Assembly (NCBI GenBank): GCA_034670405.1
Contig: JAXDDX010000114.1
Span: 1,442,001-1,506,000 of the forward strand
DNA: 64,000 nt
Direction of reading: 5' to 3'
From: Hoplostethus atlanticus
Lineage: Eukaryota > Chordata > Actinopteri > Trachichthyiformes > Trachichthyidae
In this document: piece by piece, positions 13,003 to 24,647 of the stretch
Layout: each line of letters starts with the position of its first letter
How positions within the stretch are numbered: position 1 is the first letter of the stretch
Notes under the pieces: model-generated
Databases searched by the model: none
Seen by the model: only the letters and a program-made list of their open reading frames with translations
Told to the model about the DNA's origin: nothing
Program-made: the position numbers and the translations under genes

Positions 13003-13898
13003 TAGAAAGTGGTGGTTTAGACAGATCACAGGGCTCCAAGGAGCAAGGGTTTAATGTTGAGCTAAAGGTACTCACCACTAAACCAAGTCTGAATTGAATT
13101 ATTTTAAAAAATGTGCTCGGAGGTTTTGGCAAGTCGTGTCATCAGTTCAAAACCGAAGGCCATCAGAGTATTTTGGGGAACTTGATTTACAACCCAATAC
13201 GCAAACCCGATATTTGCTTTTCTTATTTTTAAGCTAAAGCCAGTCGTGTGTAACGCCAGGGTTTCATGGCATGAGACTTCATGGTCATGGTTCAAACCTT
13301 CACCACAGTCCGGCGCTTTGCCTCTGCTTTTTTGTCTCTTCAACTCCAACCAAAAGGAATAAAGTACAACAATGCACAACAATACAAAACAATCACAACC
13401 AGTTTGTTTCTCTAATCTTACACAATCTGATATAACATTGAAAAGCCATTCTGCTCATGTTATGAAAAGGCATTTCGGTCGACAGGGTGAATAACACAGG
13501 GTGTCAAACAATGTGACACTGAGTGCTCCGGCAGGGACTCACCACCTGCAATGAACTGTCAAGCCACGGGCAAATCTCACCTCTCTAGGTGCCCCAGTTT
13601 CAGAGCAGGAAAATGCACGGAAGAGACAGCAATAAGGAAGGCAGGGGGATGAACAACAGGCTTTTCTGTTCGATCGAGGGCTGAGGTCAAAGAGTCTGTT
13701 TAAATGTAGTTGCCAGACACATGCAGTACACCCAAAAACATGAGAACACACACACACACTCCTGCAAATGCATGCACACAAATACAAACACACACATAAA
13801 ATGCTAGACTACCTACCCATCATTAGCAGTATATCACTCACAACTGCTAGAGATTGATAGTAAGGTTGCCACCGCCCTGTTTAATATGGAATCGTTCC
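12531..13898. other. Gene-free sequence with GT microsatellite
   Basis: Unique-looking sequence. A (GT)n run occupies about 12974-12998 and short CA runs lie around 13748-13795. No gene or repeat family was recognised. Confidence 0.5.
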
Positions 13899-14248
13899 TT
13901 AAAGGTCCCAAATTATAGGAATTAAAATTTTCAAAAATCCAAAGTATTTTAATGAAGACATTGTTAAAATGTATTTTTGTTTGCGTGGTTCAATTTAAAG
14001 TTGTTGCAGTTTCAAAAGTCCATCCTTTTTTCTAGGCTCGGACAACCTCCAGTTAACGTATCACAACTGGACTTGGTCCTCATTGGCTCCCCTCGACTAA
14101 ACAGCAGGTTTACTTAATTTGAATTAGAGGAGCTGGTGTTGTCGGCCAATCAGGGTCCAGTATTGTGGTTGTTCTGCGTTCGAGGACTTAGTCTTCAAAT
14201 TCACTAAACTACATTTGTGACGTGCTCTCACAGAATGAGTCGGAAGTC

Positions 14249-14918
14249 GCAATGGCTGATGTTGACATGGAGCCACTTTTTTTAACAGACCCAATATCTG
14301 CCGTCCTTGAGTCGGATGAATGGGATGAATATGTGAGCTACGGATCTGGAGGGGATATCGAGAAGGCTCGTAGCTTCAAGTGTGGCTGCAAATGTCATCA
14401 GGGAAAGTCTTTCTACATCCTCTTCTCTATGGTGAAAAAACGAGAGAGATGAGATGTGACTGCTGGTAAGCACTTTTCCACTTATCCCATAGAGCTAGCC
14501 AACATTAGTAAACACAAGTGTGTTTATCTTATGTTCTTTAAACCTTGTTCTCAGTAATAATGAACACTGTAGGTCATGTTTTGAGTAGTTCTAGCTAGCT
14601 AGCTGGTCAACAGGACCCAGTAGTTGTATTTAACTACAGATGAGTGGTCTCACACTGAAATGACAAAATGAGTTCTGTTAATTTATTTTAATTGTCACAA
14701 ATTGAATGTAGGCCTAAGATGATGTTTTTTTGTTTCCTAGGTGAGAAACACATGATCCTGTCAGCAGCACAATGAACTGATCCAAAGAAACGGCTTGTTC
14801 CAAAGGAAGCAGCAAAAAGAAAGGATGCACCAGAGGACCTCTTACTTTATTGATGGTGATCACATATGCAGATGTGATGAATGTCTAGATGAATTATTGA
14901 ATCATTTAAGGATTTAAT
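14249..14918 (+). pseudogene. Transposon-borne two-exon gene remnant, Cys-rich N-terminus
   Basis: From the ATG at 14249 the frame reads MADVDMEPLFLTDPISAVLE and later FKCGCKCHQGKSFYILFS, ending at a stop at 14450. A donor-like CTG|GTAAGC lies at about 14466, and a pyrimidine-rich acceptor ending TTTCCTAG at about 14741. After it another frame reads KERMHQRTSYFIDGDHICR and stops near 14918. The CKCHQGKS motif, and a later segment like SYFIDGDHICR, recall an uncharacterised protein found in many copies in teleost genomes and usually carried by DNA transposons; this is from memory, not a search. The first frame closes before the donor, so it appears frameshifted there, and the gene is cut short by the LINE insertion. 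Function unknown. Confidence 0.45.
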
Positions 14919-14973
14919 TAGTGATATGTATAATATGGTTATATCTTTTCTTGCAATATTACTTTGGGGTTTA

Positions 14974-15290
14974 AATCAAATCACATGTATCTGTATAGCC
15001 CTTAATCACCGTTACAGTCTCTAAGGGCTTCACAGTGCCCAACATGTGAAACAATAAATGGTTAGTACACGACATCCCCCAGCCTTAGACCCTCAACAGA
15101 GGACAAGGAAAAACTCCCAAAAAAAAACCTTTTAGAGAAAATTGGAAGAAACCTCTGGAGAGGCTACTCAGAGAGGGATCCCCCTACCAGGACGGTTGGG
15201 CGTGCAATAGATTTGAGATTTGATAGAGTTTGGGCAAGCAGCGTATACTCAATGCATAAAAGTTTATTATGGTGGGACGTCCGGATCTGA
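14974..15290 (-). mobile_element. LINE 3' end, same family as the copy at 46.1-47.25 kb
   Basis: Read on the minus strand this matches the 3' UTR of the LINE at about 46935-47252 almost throughout. Shared blocks include ATAATAAACTTTTATGCATT, CAACCGTCCTGGTAGGGGGA, CAGAGGTTTCTTCCAAT and CCTTAGAGACTGTAA. The minus-strand 3' end lies at about 14974 with the TGATT-type tail. It retains no coding sequence and sits inside the 2-kb TTAA-flanked transposon, so it inserted later than that element. Confidence 0.9.
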
Positions 15291-15331
15291 TGTGTTTAAT
15301 ATTTTGGCACTTGGCATTTATACCAATCTAT

Positions 15332-15410
15332 AGATTTATACCAATCTATAGCAATGTATAGGTCAAAGGGACACTTTGACCTATACATTGCTATAGATTG
15401 GTATAAATCT
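15332..15410. repeat. Perfect 37-bp inverted repeat, 5-bp spacer
   Basis: Positions 15332-15368 are the exact reverse complement of 15374-15410, with spacer GGACA. The outer half of the left arm (ATTTATACCAATCTATAG) is also duplicated in tandem just upstream at 15317-15334. Confidence 0.95.
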
Positions 15411-15961
15411 TCTACACTGTATAGGCTACTGTATACATTAAGCATATATTTACAAATAAAGAATGTGTTTACATAAACACTTTAATGTATATCAGTATGT
15501 TTGTCTTTCTTTTTACGCAATTGAAATATCTGTAACCGTAATTGTGGGGGGTTGGGGAGGGGAGTCACAGATTTTGCACAACGTCTTCAAGGTGCTTTTG
15601 AAAGATTCATTAATAGTGGATAAATAGTGATAAAGTGTACTGTGTGTAATATAACCTTAAAGAGCAATTTCTCCTCATTACATAGATGCCTAAATGTTAT
15701 ATCTGTTATACTTTTGTGTCTCTCGTTGTATAACACCACATAACTTGGAGGAGTGACATGGTTTTGGTCTCATTGGAAAGCCTACATTCTCCTCTTTCAA
15801 GTAATATGAAAACCCCAAAATGTGTTTTGGGGTCAATGTGACTCATTCTGTGAGAGCAGGTCACATTTATTTGCAAAACATCATAAAGAACATGATTCTT
15901 GCCCTGAGCCACAGTACATTTGAAAACAAAATCATGAAAAATGAATAACATGGGACCTTAA

Positions 15962-18900
15962 TGAAGAACCACATGTTGCGTTCCTGAAGTCAATACACAA
16001 CGCTGCACTTTCTACTTGAGTGATGAGAGTGACAATAATGATGAAACCAGTTTCATTCTAAAATGTGACAACAGAGCAAATGTCATAGAAAAACTAGAGC
16101 TGGCAGGCAGCTCTTTCTCTCTCTGTGTGTGTCCCTTAGGCCGTAAAAAAGTTGTCCGCATGGGCTGTTGCCAGGTTACGTAACCGTGAGCGGGAAGGTG
16201 GCGGGAGTCAGACTGAGATTTTAAAATGGCCTCTTTCCTCTTCTTCAAGCCGAACATCCCTGGCTTGACATTGTGTGAGAGAATGAATACAAGCTCAACT
16301 GCAAAGTGTAGAGAGGATTTTAGGTCTGTGTGTCAACATGATATCATTGGTCTAGTACTACACACTGGAAGTACAACGTAATATTTAGGCTTATTGCCCA
16401 AAATGTGCTGTTTGCAACTGAACAACTACACAATGCTTAACTAGTCATGGACACTATTCCTGTCTCAGTGGTTTTAATGATAATGTCAATATTTGAGCAG
16501 ATATTACTTACTGATAAGATACAGCCGTCATTTGTAAACAAGAGAAACAGAGAGAAAGGATTACGCTAAATAGTTATTCTATTAATTTCTATTCTTGATT
16601 TGTACAGCACTTTTCACAAGCCACTGAATACATTTTGTACATTTATTTTAAAATGTTGTACCTCAAAGAGAGAGGGGAAACAAGGGCAGGGGGCACTTTG
16701 TAAAAGTAAATGTTGCTGTTGTTAATGTGTTGCACTGATCAACTGCCGTCAAAATATTTGTCATTGTAAATGGAAAAGGCTTTTTGCCAATATGAAGCAC
16801 TTTAAACTAAAATTCTGCGTATATTTTATTTGCAATTAGTGTTCTACTTGGACTGGCTTACGGTATCATTATACATCATCACACTTTGTGCCTTGGAAGT
16901 AAGAGTCCCTTTGTCAATCATAGTATGTTGAGCAGCACCATGCAGGGCCTAAACCGCAAATACTGTGCAGGAGACCGTTGGGGATAAATTTAAGATTTGC
17001 CTGCACCCTTCTCTCAAATGTCACCAGAACTGACCATTTTAAAGCTGTTTTTCCTTATTTTCATTTGATAAAGGCGGCAATCCTAATGCCAGAACAAAAC
17101 ACATGTAGTCCACTTGTCTGTTGTGTCAAACATAGCAGTTAAATCCCCATACAATGCATACAATGCGTCAACCCAAACAGCATTGTGTCCATATACTCGA
17201 ACATGCCTCTTAAAACATGCAATCAACAAGCAAATAAGTACTATGAGCAATGAAGCTCAGACAACATGTGCTGTTAATTGCCATATGTACACAACAGAGA
17301 TAATTGAGTCTTTCACATCCAGGAGAAGGTAAATCAAATCTTAATTATCTGTGATAATAATCATCGTTTTTTGACACATTTATCTCGTTATATCGTGTAG
17401 GGACATTATTATTATGAGGCCCTGTTTGAACTAGAAACACAATGATTCACAATTTAATTTGTACACAAATGATGTACGGGCTCATGCTGATCATCCGTCG
17501 TTTTGGGTGAAAAATACACTGAGAATTGAATATTTAGGCCTATCCGGTGTTGTGATATACTGGCGTTACTTCAGCGGAACGATATTGATAACTGCACATT
17601 GTTTATCTTCCACAATAGCACAGTGCACCACCACCACCGCTGCTGCTGAATAGATGTAGTCATCAAAAAAAATAAATAATAAAAAACGCCCTCATAATTT
17701 CACTTTGATATGCATCTCATTGATGTGTCCCAGTGCTTCTTTTCAGGAACGGTTGCGGGTCAGTCCATTGTGTGGTTTCTGTGCTTTTGAACAATGCTAA
17801 ATCCTTCGCTTTATCAGCTACACCCACTGGAATTGTGGGAAGCCAGTAGTCTATAACCGAGACGTACATTTTATGGTTTTATGTGCCTCATCTTCTGCCC
17901 ACACTGCTGGGATACCTACAGTCCATAAGCCTAACCTCCAATTTGATGCACAGAATTAGACACGCATGCATATGTGCACATACACATTGATACACACACA
18001 CACACACCTCATCTTTTCCCTTGATGGCAGCACAAAGACAGAATGATGATATTTTCTGCAAGTGCTTGTTTGTGACTTTCTCTCCACGTGAGATTGAGGT
18101 CGTGTGCCTGGCTCTGCTCGTTAAGCTAATTCAAGGCTTTGCTCGGTGGCTGGCTTTAAATCCCAAGCTTAAGGACACCGTGTAGCAGAGCAAGGCAATG
18201 AGGGGTGAATCTACTTTGCCTCCCTGGGCCCTGCCAACATCTCACCCCTTCACTGACCTGGCATTCCCCGAGCTCAGGTGTACCCAGCGGCCACCTGTTC
18301 CCATAGGTGGCCGTCGATAAGGAGGCAGCCACTTTGGTCAAAAGTCAGCAGACTCCCATCACGCTTAATCTGGCCCGGGGAAAGCTCTCAGAAATCCACA
18401 AGTTGACTTTCTACGAAAAGGCTTAGTCATCATTGGATAGTCTCCTGTACTTCAGATGTTCTATTTCTTGGGACGGTCCTACCATCTCTCAAGGCTGCCG
18501 AATGGCGGCGAATGACAGCGCTATCTTTCTTTTCTTTTCTCTCGCGTTTTTTTTACGCAGCTCTACCTTCGGGCAACCCAAATTAAGCTGAGCCTGGCAG
18601 TTGGAGAAGCAATTTGTTAAAGGACTGTGGAGTGCTCTCTTCTAATGTTTCATTAAATTATCCCTTTTCACCCGCCTCTAGTCTGTAGTAAAGCCTCTTA
18701 GAGCGGCAGTGGGATTTTCAGCAGGGCCGGGCCGCAGCCGGTTGCGAGCTAAATATTTCTTCCCCGTGGCTTGAGAATGTTACGGAGCCTCTTGTCTGTG
18801 CCGTGGTACGTGACGCCGCTCAGGTCAAAGTAGAAGACGGTGGCGCCGTTAACAACACAAGCTAGCACACGTTTCACACTTGTTTAGGAATAAGCACATC

Positions 18901-19850
18901 AGTGTTCATGTTCATATACCGTGAAGCTCTCATTTTCTCACACACACAAATACACCTGATTGTACTCTGACCCTAAACTGTACTGCTACACACTTCACAT
19001 TAACCCTTTCCCTGACCTCACTGATATATTTTATTGACTAAGCTAACCCTGTACCCTAACCCTTAATAATCTCCCCTTTTGAGCAGCAACACGGAATACA
19101 AAACACGGTTAAGGCTCGAAGGTTACAAACAGCACCCGGATGGTTGTCAACTGCTTGGCCTTCCCCCTAAGGCAGACCTGTTAGCCCCTATAAAGGCTGT
19201 ACACAGCTACTGCTAACCTGGGCTGGGCTGTATCCTGAGGCAGCTGTTGGTATTTCCAACGGTTTGATTAAAAAAAAAAAAAAAAAAAAAAAAGCTTCTG
19301 CAAGGCCAGAGGCACTCTGGTAGCTTGGAGGGCCAAAACACATTCCCATGTACCTAAAACATTAATGGATACTCCTGGATCATATATAATCCATAATGCA
19401 TCTGTGCTGCTGCGAACCATGTGCCTATGAGTCCTGCGGGAAGGATCCGGTGACTTGAGCTTATTGAGATGAAACTGAACGGACATTTTCATGAAAACTT
19501 TCGAAACTTTCAAGCGTTCGAATTCAGCTTGCGACCTGTGTTGCACATCATCCCCTCTTCCCTACAGCCCGAGTAAAACCTACCAAATCCCACACTCTCC
19601 ACCCTCTACCAGCATCCACAACCACATGTATACCTGTAGCATGCACAAACCTAAACCACATGCATTATTAAACAACACCTGTAAACCCCTGACACTACTG
19701 TTACACACACACACACATACTAAGCAGCTCAAGTGACTTTCACTAGCACCCTAAACCATTTCGAGCAAGGAGGGCGGCTGTGGAAGCATGTTTACAAGCA
19801 CAGAGATCTTGACTACCATACCCAATCCTACAGTCATTTCCATGTGTGGT

Positions 19851-19884
<34 letters not shown>

Positions 19885-20250
19885 GGAATAGACCCAACAG
19901 ATTTGCAATGCACTGGTAGGACACTTTACATGTGATGTTTAATGTAAGTACAACAGCAGGCACTTAATGCTCGCGCCACAATCCCATTAGCCACAGCCTA
20001 TTGTCTGCACTTCCTATTCCCTCCGTGCTCTACACACTAACCTTCTCATGCAAGTGAGGAGAGAGAGATTGAGAGAGAGAGAGAGAATAATATACCAAAC
20101 AAATTCCAAATACAATGTGATCATAATGGCTAAGGGACCTTGGATATTTCGTTGGACCCATTGCCGACATGATCTGAATGATAATAAGTCATGTACTGTA
20201 TATATGCGGCAACGCTGCAGAAGACCCTGCTGCATATGTTGACCACTCAC
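15962..20250. other. Gene-free sequence with microsatellites and a poly(A) run
   Basis: No gene is supported. It holds a palindromic bZIP-type site at 16174, an A run at about 19269-19293 and a (GT)n run at about 19853-19882. Many short open frames are present, none with recognisable content. Confidence 0.5.
16174..16185. promoter_or_regulatory. Palindromic D-box-like site GGTTACGTAACC
   Basis: The 12-bp perfect palindrome contains TTACGTAA, the consensus for PAR-bZIP factors (DBP, TEF, HLF) and the repressor NFIL3. That it is used is inference; such sites also arise by chance. Confidence 0.3.
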
Positions 20251-20366
20251 AGCTGCACTAGGCAACTTCAATACCCAGAAATCATGCAATGCTCATGTTT
20301 GCCAACCTCACCGGTCTGTGATCACTTTATATCAAAGGGACGAGAGAGGCAAAAGGTCTAACATCG
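20251..20366 (+). repeat. Dispersed repeat, copy A (paired with 48.38-48.59 kb)
   Basis: AGCTGCACTAGGCAACTTC begins a segment that shares CATGCTCATGTTTGCC-like, CCGGTCTGTGATCA and GGCAAAAGGTCTAAC blocks with 48470-48590. It lacks part of the middle of that copy and the flanking TTAA. Probably a diverged MITE-like element. Confidence 0.65.
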
Positions 20367-20595
20367 GTGAGTCTGGCTTTCTCTGGATGGAGGACTGTTG
20401 CTGTTTAGGAGACACTCTGTAATTCTTATGTTTAGATTTGTCTCTTCCTGGCAGAGGAATGTAGATACCACAGACCAGAATTTAATTTGGTTGTACAGGA
20501 TAAATCTGTAGCGTCTCAGTTGGGGGGAAATTGGATGCTCTTCTTTGTGATTGAGACTGATAAGAAGGGTGTATTTTGACATAAAAATCTCACAT

Positions 20596-20643
20596 CTTCC
20601 ATTCAAGCTATTTCAGAAATATCACAGAAAGCTTGAATGGAAG
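20596..20643. repeat. 14-bp perfect hairpin stem, 20-base loop
   Basis: CTTCCATTCAAGCT at 20596-20609 pairs exactly with AGCTTGAATGGAAG at 20630-20643. A few further pairs are possible inside the loop. It is shorter than usual microRNA precursor stems. Confidence 0.85.
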
Positions 20644-21495
20644 TGCACTCGAAGCGAGCCGGCAGTTTGCTCAAGGGTTTTTAGATCCATTGGAATATCC
20701 CAGGAGTTCTCCCAGCCGTTTGGCGTAACTGTCATGTTGCGTTACAGCGTTTTAGCAGCTTCCCGTTTTTCAGAAATACGCTCACCTGCTTTCTGACTCG
20801 TGACTTGAAAGGCGGTAGGTGTCGCTGCGTGTTTCACTCTGACGCGCGGCAGAGAGGAACGCTGGTTTCACCGAGCATGGAAAACTAGCATGCAAGGGCC
20901 TCATGTAGAAGGATCAAATTTTTTTTGATACTAGATGAATGGACGTACGGTTGGCTGCATTTATGAAAGGATAGACGGATGGTTGGATACATGAATGGAT
21001 GGAGGTAATATTCATTGTGAATTGTGGCCATTTGCCCCCTGGCATGCAAGACAAAGGTCTTTTCCATCAATGATGTGTGTTTTTCTTCCTTTTTAGCATT
21101 CACAACCACAAATACTGCATGAATTTACCCTGACAATAAAAACAAACATCCCTAAATATTTCATTAAAAAGTAATGTCTTCGTCCTTTTCGCCCAGTCGT
21201 CTTTCGCCTCCAGCTACATTGTCTGTATTTCAGCCCAAGTCGACTAAAACCCACCAGTGACTGCCTCTCTTATCCGACTACATCTGCAGACTGGTTCCTT
21301 GTATTCACTGACCTTTTGTCAGTGGAGACACCATTGTTTATGTATGTGCTTGGCAAACTGGACACTTGAACAGTTTCTCCCCCCTGAGATGTGAGTGACA
21401 GCCCGGTGCCTTATAGCCGGGGAAAGTGACCCGTGTCTGCCATGTCCTCTGAATTTTCTATAATATTTTAAGGGTTTATTATTTTTTTTTTTTTA
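20644..21495. other. Gene-free unique sequence
   Basis: Nothing recognised apart from short T-rich runs and GGAT-rich repeats near 20940-21005. Confidence 0.5.
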
Positions 21496-21690
21496 CCTTC
21501 GCCAAGGAGGTGATGTTTTTGCCCCTGTTAGTCAGTTGGTCTGTCTGTCAGCAGGATATCTCAAAAACCTATGAATGGATTTCCATGAAATTTGGTGGGC
21601 AGATAGGCCTTAGGTCAATGAACTGATTAGATGTTGGTGGTGATCTGGATCTGGATTCTGCTATTAGATGATTAGGTTGTTTTTTTTTGC
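21496..21690 (+). repeat. Dispersed teleost repeat (CGCCAAGGAGGT type)
   Basis: Sequence of the type ACCTTCGCCAAGGAGGTGATG, then GTCTGTCTGTCAGCAGGATA, then ATGGATTTCCATGAAATTTG, which I recognise as a very common unclassified repeat in teleosts. A second, shorter copy lies on the other strand at 53866-53950. Its transposon class is unknown to me. Confidence 0.75.
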
Positions 21691-23301
21691 CATAACTATG
21701 AATCTAACAGAGATCCTGCAGGGACAATAAATCAATGTAAGTAAATTTAAGCATCTGTACGTGTAAATGTTGTCTTTGGGTGTAACTGCAAGTTGGAGAA
21801 TTGTTCACCGTTGGCAGATGTGACTGCCTTGTGGCTGATTTATTTAATTTTCTTATGAAATGTAGGCTTATTGCCTCATTTCTAGAGCAGCGAGAGAGAA
21901 AATAATTGCTGCTGTATTCAGTAAACTAGATTTAAAGCAAAAACAATCCACGCTAAACAGTCAAAGCATGACTGGCCTACAATTAGCAACACTATCCAAG
22001 ATTTCCTAGAGCTAGAACATTTTCTAAGTACCAAAGAAAGTAGATGTTTTATCTAAAACTCATTATGGGCTGACAGGTGTTTTCAAAAGTTACTCATCAA
22101 GATGCTCACTTTCAATGCAGTGTCAGATTGTTTCTAAAACATTAGCACAAACTACATAAACAGAATCTCCCTGAGTGAAATTGCTGGTATACCATGAAAC
22201 TTTCTTTTCTGGCTGTGTGCAAATATAATCAATTACTTGGACTTCTAAGAAAGGTGAAATATCTTAATATAGATTTTAATCTATTTGTTCTTCCATTAAC
22301 TTCTTGGCAAGTAAGGAATAAGCCTACCAAAGGACGACTGATTTATTCATTAGCAATAGCAACTAGGCTAAATGTCTAAATAGCAATTCCAAGCATAAGT
22401 AAATTCCCCTAGAGGTGGACAGGGTTAACTCAGGGTTAATAGTATTATTTCATACTGCTCATAGGCTAAAACAATTTGTAGGCATTCAATGAAATTGCCT
22501 AATTTCCACATTAAATAGAAATCATTGTGTTGTCAATTGTGTTGGTATTCTTTTGTGATCAAATGTGCTGAGGCAAGCAGTGTTTTTGCATTGTAGACCT
22601 CATGTTGTAGGCATGCACAATTGAGATAGGCATGTTAAACACCAATTATGTTATAAATAGATGGGTTTTTTTCTTTCACATGTTTCACAGAGATGTCCAA
22701 ATGTATAATTTGTGGAGGGCAGAGGGCTTCACTTTCCCAGTGGGTAGCAAAACAAAGTTAGAGCATTTAAATGTAGCTCCTCTGTTTCCCACAGGGTAAA
22801 GTGCACTAAAATTGAGTAGCACTGCATACAAACAGAATGATACAAAAGCAGCATCACAGTTGGCCTATGTATTATTTGTCTCAAAGAAATGTATGATCCA
22901 AACTTTGATGCACTGGAAATGCAGGGATTTCTTTCATTCTGCCACTTTCCTGGCCCTGCCAGCTGATATGCTGTAACCTTGGCATTTGTGTGAAGTGGGA
23001 AATTTGGCCTTAACTCTATGCACCCTTATAAATCTTGAAGTATATGAAATCTAATGTGCTTAAGTTTTTAGATGCATCATAAGAAAAGCAAGGCATATAA
23101 TGGCTGTGGCATGTAGCCGGTGGTGACAGGCTGAGCCACTACCTATGCAGCTTTGAAGTACAATTACACATGGCGGTTTTGAGGTGTGCAGTGGTAAAAA
23201 AAAAAAAAAAAGATATACCAAACTGCTCCTGTTAACATTCAGGCAGATTTCTGAACATCTGTGCACACACATATGTGATGCACACACATGCAGGCAATCT
23301 T

Positions 23302-23345
<44 letters not shown>

Positions 23346-24647
23346 TGAGTCCCCAGGCTGCCTCTGTATGAGCTGTGAAGAGTCTCCAGCACCTTGGACA
23401 GCGACGTTTATTTGCAGGGAAACTACTGCAGATGAGCTCACTAGTAGCCAGGAATATCACTCACTATAACCAGTCTCACACTTCTGGGAAAAGCACACAA
23501 AACAACTATCGCTGATCAACCACTCGCTCACTGTGGGAGGACTGTCTGTTAGCTGCACCCGCTGTGCTTAGCTTCAAGAGATGCACCAGTTGCTTATATT
23601 CAAATGGAAATCCTGGATACTATGGGACTCTGAAACCTTGACTCAACCTCCACTGCGGCATAAACAGACAGAGAGAAGCCAAAAAACTTTTCTTCTTCAC
23701 TTGCACTTCATAAGCACACGAGATTCCTCTTGAATGAAACATACATCCTGTGAGAACGCTCCAACCGGCAAGCTCTACCAGCCGAATCCCCAGTCCGGCG
23801 ATGTGTGTTTTTCCTCAAGGCTTGGTTTATTCAGCCGTAATTCCTTTAACCTCAATTAAACATCTGCTGACTACAAGAGAGCACATAAACGACTCTAAAC
23901 GACCCAGATAGTCTGAGGTAGTTGAATGAAACGCACACTGTATCTGCCCTTGAGGTCACCCATTCACCGTGGAACAATAAAGGATTCCGGGGAAAAAACA
24001 AGCCTCTCAAAGCTGTTTTGTAACAGTGCCAATGCTCTTAACTGCCCACGGAGGCCGTGGCTACATGGAGCCTTATCAAAGCACTGTAAAGAATAGTCTC
24101 GGCATAAAAACGCTTACAGGAGCAAATTGTTGGTACTTACCTATGTGGGGAAGAAATGAGAATGCGAGGTAAAGTCCTTTTGTCACATTGCCTCTCCACA
24201 CAGGAGCTAGGCAAGCAAACTTTGTCAAAGTAACAACTATTTTTTGCATGTCCAACTTTTAAACTTGAGCCCGTAGTAGTTGAAACTCTTCAATCCCTTT
24301 GTCTCAGCTGTTATTTTTCCTTCTTAACCTTCGCGCTAAACACCCGGATTTTGTCTGAGGCTCTTTTGTACCATTATCTCTGGATGTTCAATGTAGAAAC
24401 TGAAAATGGAGACGGCTGAAATGGACAAAATATTCATTCACAGTACAAGTAGATGACGAGTTGTGAGCACAGCACGGTCCGCTCCTGATATTAAAGACCA
24501 ATTTTCAGATCTTTGCTGTTTCGATAAGGGGTTTATTGCAGAAGCGCTAGTAGATTTGAGGGTAGGTATTATTCCCACTAGAGAGGGAAGATGGGGTCTA
24601 TAGGCCTGAGCTTGCTCTTTATTGTGAGCTCTCTCTTCACGGGTTGT
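21691..24647. other. Gene-free sequence with CA microsatellite
   Basis: No gene seen. A pure (CA)n tract of about 20 units spans 23304-23343; an A run lies near 23197-23211. The remainder shows no recognised family. Confidence 0.5.

Larger units (their letters stand above)
13899..15961 (+). mobile_element. TTAA-flanked DNA transposon relic (Kolobok- or piggyBac-like)
   Basis: The left end reads TTAA then AGGTCCCA (13899-13910); the right end reads TGGGACC then TTAA (15951-15961). The ends are inverted repeats of about 8 bp with weaker similarity inward. Duplicated TTAA targets are known for piggyBac and Kolobok transposons; AGG-type ends favour the latter, but that is inference. Inside lies an exon-like frame (14222-14452) with a Cys-rich motif, then a possible intron, then a second piece ending near 14918. 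A LINE has inserted in the opposite orientation (14974-15290), followed by the palindrome at 15332-15410. No complete transposase is present. The element is old and certainly inactive. Confidence 0.6.

Noticed and set aside
18955-19070. CCCTAA-like words suggesting an interstitial telomere repeat
   Set aside because: Only scattered single copies, no tandem array.
19268-19293. Long A run as the tail of a processed pseudogene or SINE
   Set aside because: The sequence before it matches no gene or SINE I know, and no target-site duplication is apparent.
23275-23469. Frames rich in His-Thr or Cys-Val across the CA repeat
   Set aside because: Translation of a dinucleotide repeat, not a gene.
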